DNA of 64,000 nt from an uncultured Oscillospiraceae bacterium (GTDB taxonomy: Bacteria; Bacillota; Clostridia; Oscillospirales; Acutalibacteraceae). The stretch's first letter is position 1. Each line of letters opens with the position of its first letter. Under the pieces are notes generated by a model. It worked only from the letters and a program-made list of their open reading frames with translations. It did not search any database and was not told where the DNA came from. The translations under genes and the position numbers were made by a program. The stretch spans positions 1 to 64,000 of the forward strand of contig CABULH010000016.1 in the NCBI GenBank assembly GCA_902492455.1, in the 5' to 3' direction. Positions 8,153 to 15,574 of this stretch are shown here, one piece after another.

Positions 8153-8947
8153 GTGGCGATAGAGTTGAGCAGTAAAAAGAGTGCTCGGTTAAATCAAATA
8201 TTGTCTATGTTGGAAGAAACAAGTACGCTATCTGTGAAGGAAATAGCGCAGCGTCTTAATGTTTCTGAAATGACAATAAGAAGAGACTTAAAAGCTATGC
8301 AACAAGATGAGATTATTAGAAGAAGTCATGGAAAAGCATCCTTAATGCAAAACAGCCGGGTCGAAACGCAATATGATAATTACGAGTTGCATTCTGAAAA
8401 AATCCGAATGAATGAAGAAAAAGAGCGCATTGGTAAGTACGCCGCTTCGCTTGTTCATGAGGGTGATGTTTTTATTATTGATACTGGGTCGACTACAGAT
8501 AAGCTGGCAAAGCATATACCAGAGAATATCGAAACAACAATTTTATGCTATAATTACAATGTAATGACCTATCTGGTGCGCAAACCATTAGTGAATATTA
8601 TTTTTCCTGGTGGGTATTTTCACCCCAATGGCCAGTTTTTTGAGTCCTCACAAGGGATTAAGTTAATTGAAGAGATTCGTGTAAATAAGATATTTATTTC
8701 TGCATCGGGGATACATGAAAATCTAGGGATTACTTGTGCAAATAATTATGAGGTGCTCACAAAAAGAACCGCACTTCAGTCCGCCCAAACCCACATACTT
8801 TTGGCGGATTCCAGTAAGTTTGGTATAATTCGGCCTGCTTATTTTGCGCAGCTAAGTGAAATTGATATGGTAATAACCGACAATGGATTACCACATGAAT
8901 GGAAAGAAATATTGGCTGGCAATGGTATTGACCTAAAAATTGTATAG
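8153..8947 (+). CDS. DeoR-family transcriptional regulator
   Basis: The protein has an N-terminal DeoR helix-turn-helix at about residues 24-55 (LSVKEIAQRLNVSEMTIRRDL) and a C-terminal sugar-phosphate sensor domain with DTGSTT near residue 110 and LADSSKFG near residue 215. DeoR regulators usually bind a phosphorylated sugar of the pathway they control. The gene is divergent from the RuBisCO-like operon and upstream of the two isomerase genes, so it is probably the local repressor. The start is uncertain: GTG at 8153 gives 264 residues, while the TTG at 8165 is better placed behind AGGGTGG. A strong terminator follows. Confidence 0.85.
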   Translation: MAIELSSKKSARLNQILSMLEETSTLSVKEIAQRLNVSEMTIRRDLKAMQQDEIIRRSHGKASLMQNSRVETQYDNYELHSEKIRMNEEKERIGKYAASLVHEGDVFIIDTGSTTDKLAKHIPENIETTILCYNYNVMTYLVRKPLVNIIFPGGYFHPNGQFFESSQGIKLIEEIRVNKIFISASGIHENLGITCANNYEVLTKRTALQSAQTHILLADSSKFGIIRPAYFAQLSEIDMVITDNGLPHEWKEILAGNGIDLKIV

Positions 8948-8959
8948 CTAATAAAAAGT

Positions 8960-8990
8960 AAGAACGGCCTGCTATGCAGGCCGTTCTTTG
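8960..8990 (+). terminator. rho-independent terminator after deoR-type gene
   Basis: AAGAACGGCCTGC (8960-8972) pairs perfectly with GCAGGCCGTTCTT (8976-8988) across a 3-nt loop, followed by a short T tract. Confidence 0.85.
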
Positions 8991-9132
8991 CATTGCGAAC
9001 ACTACTGCGCTTAAATGAACATTATATGTGAGATTTGGCGTGATTACACTCTGATGTGTTCAGTTTAATTGTTTTGTCCACCAATTATTGTTCGATTATC
9101 TTGTGCAAGTAAACAAATATTTGATTATTCTC

Positions 9133-9161
9133 TTGAATGATGTTTTAAACTATCATATCAT
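9133..9161 (+). promoter_or_regulatory. promoter of the isomerase pair
   Basis: TTGAAT (9133-9138) and TATCAT (9156-9161) are 17 bp apart, about 36 nt upstream of the rpiB-like start. The AAACAAAT motif lies just upstream at 9109-9118. Confidence 0.55.
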
Positions 9162-9196
9162 AAGCATATTACCATCAAAAGAGGAGTGTGCTTATA

Positions 9197-9655
9197 ATGA
9201 ACTCAATCGTAATTGGCTGCGATAACGCTGCGGTTAATTTGAAAAATGCTTTAGTAGATATGCTTCGCAAAGAAAACTACGAAGTGGAAGATGTGGGTAC
9301 TTTTTCGAAAGACGATGATATCGTATATCCCCTTATTGCCGAACAGGTATGTCATAAAATAGCCGAAAGCAATTTTATGAAGCGAGGTGTGCTGGTCTGC
9401 GGCACCGGCATCGGCATGTGCATGACAGCAAATAAAGTAAAAGGCATTCGTGCCGCTGTTTGCCACGATATCTTTTCAGCTCAGCGCTCGATTTTGAGCA
9501 ATAATGGCAATGTAATTTGTTTCGGCGAGCGTGTCATCGGCGAGGAGCTGGCAAAAACTATTCTTCGGGAGTGGGTTAAACTAAAGTTTGTTGACGGGCC
9601 TTCTACCCCAAAGGTACAAGAAATAATCAATGTTGAATCGCGCAATTTTGTCTGA
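9197..9655 (+). CDS. RpiB/LacAB-family sugar-phosphate isomerase
   Basis: The 152-residue protein is a ribose-5-phosphate isomerase B family member, with the catalytic-cysteine segment LVCGTGIGMCMTANK and the following GIRAAVCHD. ATG 9197 is preferred over GTG 9188 because GAGGAG (9181-9186) is correctly spaced for it. RpiB homologues paired with a TPI homologue are known in tetritol and erythronate pathways (EryI/DerI), where they convert D-erythrulose 4-phosphate to D-erythrose 4-phosphate. That reaction is a good guess here. Conversion of ribose or other pentose phosphates is the alternative. Confidence 0.8.
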   Translation: MNSIVIGCDNAAVNLKNALVDMLRKENYEVEDVGTFSKDDDIVYPLIAEQVCHKIAESNFMKRGVLVCGTGIGMCMTANKVKGIRAAVCHDIFSAQRSILSNNGNVICFGERVIGEELAKTILREWVKLKFVDGPSTPKVQEIINVESRNFV

Positions 9656-9669
9656 TTGGGGTGCCTGTG

Positions 9670-10443
9670 ATGAAAAAACTGTATATCGGGACAAACACAA
9701 AAATGTATAAAACCATTCAGCAAACCTGCCAGTTCCTTTCCTTATTAGGCGAAAGGACAGAGGACATCAGCCGTGAACAATGTGAAATATTTGTAATCCC
9801 CTCTTTTACCAGCCTTGAATCCGCAGCTAAAATCGCTCAGGAAGGTAACATCAAACTGGGTGCTCAAAATATGGGGTGGGAAGACGAGGGGGCTTTCACC
9901 GGAGAAATATCACCGGTTATGTTAAAAGAAGTGGGCGTACAGATTGTGGAAATCGGTCATTCAGAGCGGCGCCATGTTTTGCATGAGAATGACGTTATGG
10001 TGAACAAAAAGGTTCATGCTGCCTTACGTCATGGGTTTACGCCGCTGCTCTGCATTGGGGAGAATGAAGAACAAAAAAATTACAAGATAAATCGTGAAAT
10101 ATTGCGTACACAATTAAAAATTGGGCTGTGGAACATCACCAAACAGCAGGCCTCGCAATTATGGATCGCCTATGAACCGGTTTGGGCTATTGGCATCAAC
10201 GGTAAACCGGCTTCAAAAGAGTACGCTAATGACATGCATGGGGTAATAAAAGAAACACTTCAAGAGCTGTTTGGAACAGAAGCATCGCAAAAAATCCCCG
10301 TTTTGTATGGCGGCAGCGTAAATCCCGACAATGCGGTGGGGCTCGCCCGTATGCCTTATATTGATGGATTATTCGTCGGTCGTAGCGCATGGGATGCCAA
10401 CAACTTTGCAGTACTGATACAAAATGTGCTGCAAAGTTGTTAA
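9670..10443 (+). CDS. triose-phosphate-isomerase-like protein, probable tetrulose-phosphate isomerase
   Basis: The 257-residue protein has the complete TPI catalytic set: the lysine in GTNTKMYKT, the histidine in IGHSERR and the glutamate in YEPVWAIG, with the phosphate-binding YGGSVNPDN at the end. The opening GTxxKMxKT differs from the GNWKMN of glycolytic TPI and resembles EryH/LerI (L-erythrulose-1-phosphate isomerase). The gene follows the RpiB-like gene by 14 nt. I therefore infer that the pair converts L-erythrulose 1-phosphate through D-erythrulose 4-phosphate to erythrose 4-phosphate. A second glycolytic TPI is the alternative. The ATG at 9670 is preferred over the GTG at 9661. Confidence 0.8.
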   Translation: MKKLYIGTNTKMYKTIQQTCQFLSLLGERTEDISREQCEIFVIPSFTSLESAAKIAQEGNIKLGAQNMGWEDEGAFTGEISPVMLKEVGVQIVEIGHSERRHVLHENDVMVNKKVHAALRHGFTPLLCIGENEEQKNYKINREILRTQLKIGLWNITKQQASQLWIAYEPVWAIGINGKPASKEYANDMHGVIKETLQELFGTEASQKIPVLYGGSVNPDNAVGLARMPYIDGLFVGRSAWDANNFAVLIQNVLQSC

Positions 10444-10623
10444 GCGCAGACACAAAGCAGCTTATGGCTCCACATGAAGGCGAGTATGCACAAGACTAAC
10501 AAAAACGGAAAAGTGAAACGATGATTACTAGTATATGACTTTTTTACCGTATGTGGCGAGTTGTGCGTGAAAGACTATTTACTAATCCATACTTAAATGT
10601 AGTAATGTAGTGGTATCGAGAGA

Positions 10624-11043
10624 CTATGAACTGCAATCGTTTTTGCACGTTTTAGATGACAAGTCAGTCTTTTTTTCTTTGTTTTGGTTGTATGAATCTC
10701 GAAGTATTTCAAAGCTTTCCTGACTGATTGCATGCTCGATTTGACAAGCCTCCTGTTCAGCAATTTCTGCTTCGACACCCGCTTCAATTAGCTGCTCTGT
10801 AAAAAAGCGGTGTCGTTCATAGATTTTTCTGGCAATCCCACGACCTTTATCAGTCAGATGCAGGAATCCATCATTATCCATAACAAGAAATCCATCTCTG
10901 CGAAGTGCGCTGGTGGCATGACTAATGCTTGCTTTGGAATAACCCATGTACCGAGCAAGGTCTATGGAGCGTACTGTGCCGGATTGCCGTTCAAGGACTA
11001 AAATTGCCTCCAAATAATCTTCGCCGGATTTACGGATTGTCAT
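10624..11043 (-). CDS. DtxR/MntR-family metal-dependent repressor
   Basis: The 139-residue protein starts at ATG 11043, behind AGGAGG. It has the N-terminal winged helix (SGTVRSIDLARYMGYSKASISHATSALRRDGF) and a metal-binding dimerisation domain; candidate ligands in order are GEDYLE, the histidine of YERHRF, and EACQIEH. There is no C-terminal SH3-like domain, as in MntR. It is the last gene of the ABC/ECF operon, whose promoter carries a DtxR-like palindrome, so it probably represses its own operon when iron or manganese is plentiful. The tail (KEKKTDLSSKTCKNDCSS) is longer than usual and contains two cysteines. Confidence 0.85.
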   Translation of the reverse strand: MTIRKSGEDYLEAILVLERQSGTVRSIDLARYMGYSKASISHATSALRRDGFLVMDNDGFLHLTDKGRGIARKIYERHRFFTEQLIEAGVEAEIAEQEACQIEHAISQESFEILRDSYNQNKEKKTDLSSKTCKNDCSS

Positions 11044-11057
11044 AATCGCCTCCTGTC

Positions 11058-12485
11058 CTAATGCAGAACATTTCGCTGATAACACAACCTGCCGCCCTCA
11101 ATGTATAGGATACTGTCCGCCGCCTCCGCGATCAGCTCCATATCATGCGTAATCAGTAATATACAACGTCCTTCAGCAGCAAGTCCTTTGAGAAGGTCAA
11201 CAGTCAGATGCATATTGTACCCGTCCAGCCCGCTGGTCGGCTCATCAAAGACCAGCAATTTTCTTCCGCTTGCAGCGGCAAGTGCCAAGAGGAGCCGCTG
11301 CTTTTGCCCGCCTGAAAGAGATACAGGATGGCGTTGTGAAAAAGTATCCAGTCCCATTTCTTGAAGCCGAGAAAAGGCCGCCTCTTTCAATTCCGTTGTT
11401 TCCTTTTTCCCGAGTGAAAATTCATCCAACACGGTAGGAGCATATAGCTGATAATCGGAATCCTGCTGTACAAAGAAAGATTTTTGTGTGCGGCGTTTGC
11501 GTTTCAGCAGTTCTCCGTCAAGCTGAACGGTTCCCATTGATTGATATAACCCGGTGATGATCCGGCAGAGCGTGGACTTTCCCGCTCCGTTAGGGCCGGC
11601 AATCGCAAGAATTTTTCCGCCTTGAGCGGAGAAGGACACGTCCTCCAAAATCTGCCGACTGTCCAACATACAGGAAATTGCTGAAACTTGTAAGACATCG
11701 TCAGAGCTTTGCTTAAATGCACCGCCTACTCTAAAGCTTGGCGTGCTGAAACTGCGCAGTCCCATTTTCACCAGTTGATCGGTTGCCAGGCTTAATGCTT
11801 CATCGCGGTTATAGATTCCAGAAATTTCACCGTTTTCCATGAAAATAAGACGATCAAAAGAATCCCGCACATAATGAAAGCGGTGTTCTGAAAGAATGAT
11901 GGTATGGCCTGCAGCTTTCAGCCGGTATAGCAACGTCCCAAGACGCACCATTGCCTCACTGTCCAAGTTGGCCGACGGCTCATCGAGGATGATCACCTTT
12001 GGCTCCATTGCGCAAACGGAAGCAATCGCTACAAGTTGCTTTTCACCGCTGGACAAAGGGAATATCCTTCGATCAAGGAGCCGGTCAATGTGCATCTGAC
12101 CGCAAACTGCATTGATCCGCTTTTGCATTGCCACACGTTCCAGCGGGATGTTTTCCATGCCCAGCACAACTTCATCTGTGGTATTGGTGGCGAAAAATTG
12201 GCTGCGGGGATCTTGAAATACGCTGCCGACCATGGTGCCGAGCTTATGTATCGGCATTTTCAACGCATTTTCGCCATCAAGAGAGTAGCCGCCCTCCAAC
12301 TTCCCAGGGTAAAAGGAGGGACAAAGCCCATTGAGGATGCGGGTAAGCGTTGTTTTGCCGCAACCGCTTTTCCCGGAGAGGATGATCAGTTCTCCCTTTT
12401 CCACATGAAGGTCTATATTGCGGAGCTGCCCCACCGTTTCGTTTGTGTTTTCATAGGCAAAGGAAAGGTTTTGCAGTTTTATCAA
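11058..12485 (-). CDS. ECF transporter ATPase with two fused ABC domains
   Basis: The 475-residue protein contains two ATP-binding cassettes. The first has Walker A GKSGCGKTT and signature LSSGEKQ; the second has GPNGAGKST and LSGGQKQ, each followed by a DEP Walker B. The start is a TTG at 12485, because AAGGAGGGG lies just upstream and the codon overlaps the ecfT stop (TTGA). Fused double ATPases of this kind power group I or II ECF vitamin and metal transporters in Firmicutes. With the EcfT and MptD-like genes upstream it completes one transporter. Confidence 0.88.
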   Translation of the reverse strand: MIKLQNLSFAYENTNETVGQLRNIDLHVEKGELIILSGKSGCGKTTLTRILNGLCPSFYPGKLEGGYSLDGENALKMPIHKLGTMVGSVFQDPRSQFFATNTTDEVVLGMENIPLERVAMQKRINAVCGQMHIDRLLDRRIFPLSSGEKQLVAIASVCAMEPKVIILDEPSANLDSEAMVRLGTLLYRLKAAGHTIILSEHRFHYVRDSFDRLIFMENGEISGIYNRDEALSLATDQLVKMGLRSFSTPSFRVGGAFKQSSDDVLQVSAISCMLDSRQILEDVSFSAQGGKILAIAGPNGAGKSTLCRIITGLYQSMGTVQLDGELLKRKRRTQKSFFVQQDSDYQLYAPTVLDEFSLGKKETTELKEAAFSRLQEMGLDTFSQRHPVSLSGGQKQRLLLALAAASGRKLLVFDEPTSGLDGYNMHLTVDLLKGLAAEGRCILLITHDMELIAEAADSILYIEGGRLCYQRNVLH

Positions 12486-13216
12486 AAGATACCCCTCCTT
12501 TCCAACAGAAACACAATCACAGGGATTAGCAAAGCAACAACGCAGAGCGCTGCATCCCTCCATGCAAAGCGAACAGGGCGATAGGAAATCGTTTCACCTG
12601 AAAAACGCACCCCTCGTACCGTCATGGATGCGGAGAGCTCCTCAGCGACTTTCGTTGTGCGCAAGATTAGTGGAATCAAGATATACTCCACCGTAGAGGG
12701 AAGATGGGTAAGCGTATGGAATACGCCTACCCCAATCCCGCGAAACCGCTGTGAATTTCGGATTGCATGATACTCACCGCCTATGGTGGGGAAAAACCGC
12801 AGCAAAACGGCAAGCCCAATTCCCACGGCCTTAGGCAGCCGAAGCGCCTGCAGGGACGCCATTAAAGCACCCGTTGGCTCTTGGGCAAGACAAATGGCAA
12901 AAGATAGTGGAATCATCGCTTTTCGTCCAAGTACGCCCATATTGGAAAATGCAAGGCCTAAAAAGTAAAAGTTGTCGTTTGGAAGGAGCTGCACACCGAT
13001 CCATGCAAAGCCTGTAAATACAATGTACGCAAATATATACACCGGGACATTGTGTGCTTTTTGCGTAACAAGATGTAAGAGTATACACCATACGAACAGG
13101 CATAGGCCACCCTTATCAGAGTGAATCAGGATGATAGACGCAACCCCGATTAGAAGATGAAACAGCCATGTCCTGGAGTCTATATTTGCACCGCGTTGTT
13201 TTTGCGCCGCGCTCAT
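12482..13216 (-). CDS. ECF transporter transmembrane coupling protein EcfT
   Basis: The 244-residue CbiQ/EcfT-family membrane protein has about five or six spans and the cytoplasmic coupling helices with the ARG-like motifs (SQRFRGIG and ASMTVRGVRF). These connect the ATPase to the substrate-binding S component. Its ATG overlaps the S-component stop (ATGA) and its TGA overlaps the TTG of the ATPase, so the three genes are translationally coupled. Confidence 0.88.
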   Translation of the reverse strand: MSAAQKQRGANIDSRTWLFHLLIGVASIILIHSDKGGLCLFVWCILLHLVTQKAHNVPVYIFAYIVFTGFAWIGVQLLPNDNFYFLGLAFSNMGVLGRKAMIPLSFAICLAQEPTGALMASLQALRLPKAVGIGLAVLLRFFPTIGGEYHAIRNSQRFRGIGVGVFHTLTHLPSTVEYILIPLILRTTKVAEELSASMTVRGVRFSGETISYRPVRFAWRDAALCVVALLIPVIVFLLERRGIF

Positions 13217-13821
13217 GCGACACCGGCAGGCTTAAAATGCTTGCCCAACATTTTGACGCCAAGCAGATAACCGCCAACACAGAGGACTGCTGTTACACAC
13301 AGAGAAATCAGGATATTCTGCGGTGCACACCAAAATTCCGCCGTCTGATTTACAGAAGCTGTTGCCGTGGCTTCGTCCATGCCTAAATCCATATAAATCT
13401 TGACATAGCTTCCTCTGAACAGGAACAAGTTGAGAGTGCTGCCCATTGCGTTCAGGCACCACATGAGAACATGGGGAATGGCAGGGCGCACCTTGCTTTG
13501 ATAGCCGCCACCCAGCATGATGAGTTCATTGACAACGGCCAGAATGTAAAAGTACAAAGCTGCATATGCACTGCCCATGATCAACATATAGGTCCCATAC
13601 AGAGCGGCGATGATGAACTGTGTTCCGATTTTTGGGCACTTACGGATCATCAGTACATAGACAATACCGTTTACAAGGCCGATCAAACCAGGCTCAAGAA
13701 AATAGAGAAGCTGCATGTTTGCTGCAAACGGCAGCATAATCAGGTAGCCGATGCCGATCATCAGGCAAGACAGTACGATGGCAAGGACAAAATCCTTAAG
13801 GTTTAAAACTTTTGCTTTCAT
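13213..13821 (-). CDS. MptD-family ECF transporter S component
   Basis: The 202-residue membrane protein has about five spans and matches the MptD group of putative ECF substrate-specificity subunits. The start is the ATG at 13821 behind AGGAGG. The substrate is not known. Its place between a pair of siderophore-importer-like ABC proteins and a metal-dependent repressor suggests a metal or metal complex rather than a vitamin. That is inference from context. Confidence 0.8.
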   Translation of the reverse strand: MKAKVLNLKDFVLAIVLSCLMIGIGYLIMLPFAANMQLLYFLEPGLIGLVNGIVYVLMIRKCPKIGTQFIIAALYGTYMLIMGSAYAALYFYILAVVNELIMLGGGYQSKVRPAIPHVLMWCLNAMGSTLNLFLFRGSYVKIYMDLGMDEATATASVNQTAEFWCAPQNILISLCVTAVLCVGGYLLGVKMLGKHFKPAGVA

Positions 13822-13831
13822 TGTTATCCTC

Positions 13832-15574
13832 CTAAGATTGTTTGAATGTATAACTTCCAGCTTGACTTTGCAGACCCCACAGCCGAGCGTAGAGCCCGTC
13901 CGCTTCGGCAAGTTGGTCATGTGTTCCTGCTTGGGTGATCCTCCCATTTTCAAGAACAAGGATCTGTTGTGCGCCACGCACAGTTTTTAAGCGGTGTGCA
14001 ATCATGATAACAGTCCGTTTTTTTGATATTTCATCCAAAGCGCGCTGCACCATCGCCTCATTGTCTGCATCGAGAGATGCGGTAGGCTCATCCAACAAAA
14101 GGATTGGAACATTTTTGAGGAAGGCTCTTGCCAATGATACTCGTTGCCGTTCGCCGCCGGACAGCGTTGCACCGCCCTCGCCGACCACGGTATCATAGCC
14201 TTCAGGCAAAGCGGAAATAAAGTCATGGCAGCGCGCTTTCTGACAGGCGTCGATCATTTGCTGTTCGGTGATCGCCTCATTTCCAAAGCAAAGATTTTCA
14301 CGGATCGTGCCACGGAACAGATATGCGTTCTGCATCACCATAGACACCTGTGCGAGAAGACTTTCCGGCGCAATGCTGCGCAGGTCTTTCCCCTCCATTC
14401 GGATCTGTCCCTTCTGATGATCCCAGAAACGCGCCATCAATCTAAGAAGCGTGGACTTTCCGCTGCCGGAGGGGCCTATCAAAGCGGTGAGCGCCCCGGC
14501 AGGCGTTTCAAAGCACGCATTGTGGATCACATCATGACCTTCAGAATAGTGGAATGAAACATCGTCAAATGTGTAGCTTTCACCACAGCTAGTTTTATCC
14601 GTACCACTGGGATCCGGGGTTGTCATTACCTTGTCGAGCCGTTCTCCGGAAAGCGACATTCCGCGCAAGGCGGAAATACTGCTGACTACCGTCAAAGCGG
14701 GCTCGGTCATCTTTGTGGCGATAACGAGAAACCCCGCAAAGTTGAGTATAGTAAGACTGCCGCCCATCAACAGGTATAGACCGACTGCCGCTGTTACTGG
14801 AACAATAAACTTAATGAGCGACGCACATACAGTGGATAGGCTTCCTGCAACTGCCTCATCCCGGAGAGATGCCATACGAAGATCGGAGATCGCGTTTTCC
14901 AGAGCGCCAAAGCCATCCCCAGTACGATGATAGGCCTTTAGATCCTTCATGCCGTGCAGGTACTCGTTGAGTTGCGTGGCTGCTCTTGTTTTGGCTTCCA
15001 TAACCTGACGGCTATGTTTTTCCTTTACCTTGGCAATTTGAAGCATCAAAATCGCACAAACGGGAAGCATTGCAAAGATCGCAGCGGCCATCCGCCAATC
15101 GAAAAACAACATAAAAATGAAAGAGAGCAAGAGCATAAAGCCTACGCCGATGGGATAGGGCAGCCAATAGCACATGGTATATTCCACGTTTGCAAAGTCA
15201 CTTGCAAACGAGCTTATCAGCTCACCGGACTCTTTTGAGGAAAAGAATCCAAGAGGTTGGCGGCGTAATTTCTGAATGTATGCAATACGCTTGTCAGCCG
15301 TGTCATTGTAGGCCCTTCCGTATGTATTATAGTAAGAAATCAACTCAACAATATATTGCAGCACTACATAGCCGATCCCAATAGCCGAAATCCGAATTAG
15401 AAGCGAAACATCAAGCGTGTACGGTGGGTAAAACGCCTGTCCCAGCGCATAAATTGCAACGTATGCAAGAATTGCAGGCAGAATGCTGACCGCTTGTGAA
15501 AAGAACAGCCAAAAAGTCGGCTGAATAATTTCTTTCGGATGATGGAACGTAAATTGCCGTATCATCTTAAGCAT
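13832..15574 (-). CDS. ABC half-transporter, YbtQ/IrtB-like
   Basis: The 580-residue protein has an exporter-type six-span membrane domain (residues 1 to about 310) and an ATPase domain with Walker A GPSGSGKST, signature LSGGERQ and Walker B LLLDEPT. It overlaps the preceding ABC gene by 8 nt, and the two probably form a heterodimer. Such pairs with exporter fold act as importers of iron-siderophore complexes (YbtPQ, IrtAB). The neighbouring PchR-like activator and DtxR-type repressor fit that role. A multidrug exporter is the alternative. Confidence 0.8.
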   Translation of the reverse strand: MLKMIRQFTFHHPKEIIQPTFWLFFSQAVSILPAILAYVAIYALGQAFYPPYTLDVSLLIRISAIGIGYVVLQYIVELISYYNTYGRAYNDTADKRIAYIQKLRRQPLGFFSSKESGELISSFASDFANVEYTMCYWLPYPIGVGFMLLLSFIFMLFFDWRMAAAIFAMLPVCAILMLQIAKVKEKHSRQVMEAKTRAATQLNEYLHGMKDLKAYHRTGDGFGALENAISDLRMASLRDEAVAGSLSTVCASLIKFIVPVTAAVGLYLLMGGSLTILNFAGFLVIATKMTEPALTVVSSISALRGMSLSGERLDKVMTTPDPSGTDKTSCGESYTFDDVSFHYSEGHDVIHNACFETPAGALTALIGPSGSGKSTLLRLMARFWDHQKGQIRMEGKDLRSIAPESLLAQVSMVMQNAYLFRGTIRENLCFGNEAITEQQMIDACQKARCHDFISALPEGYDTVVGEGGATLSGGERQRVSLARAFLKNVPILLLDEPTASLDADNEAMVQRALDEISKKRTVIMIAHRLKTVRGAQQILVLENGRITQAGTHDQLAEADGLYARLWGLQSQAGSYTFKQS

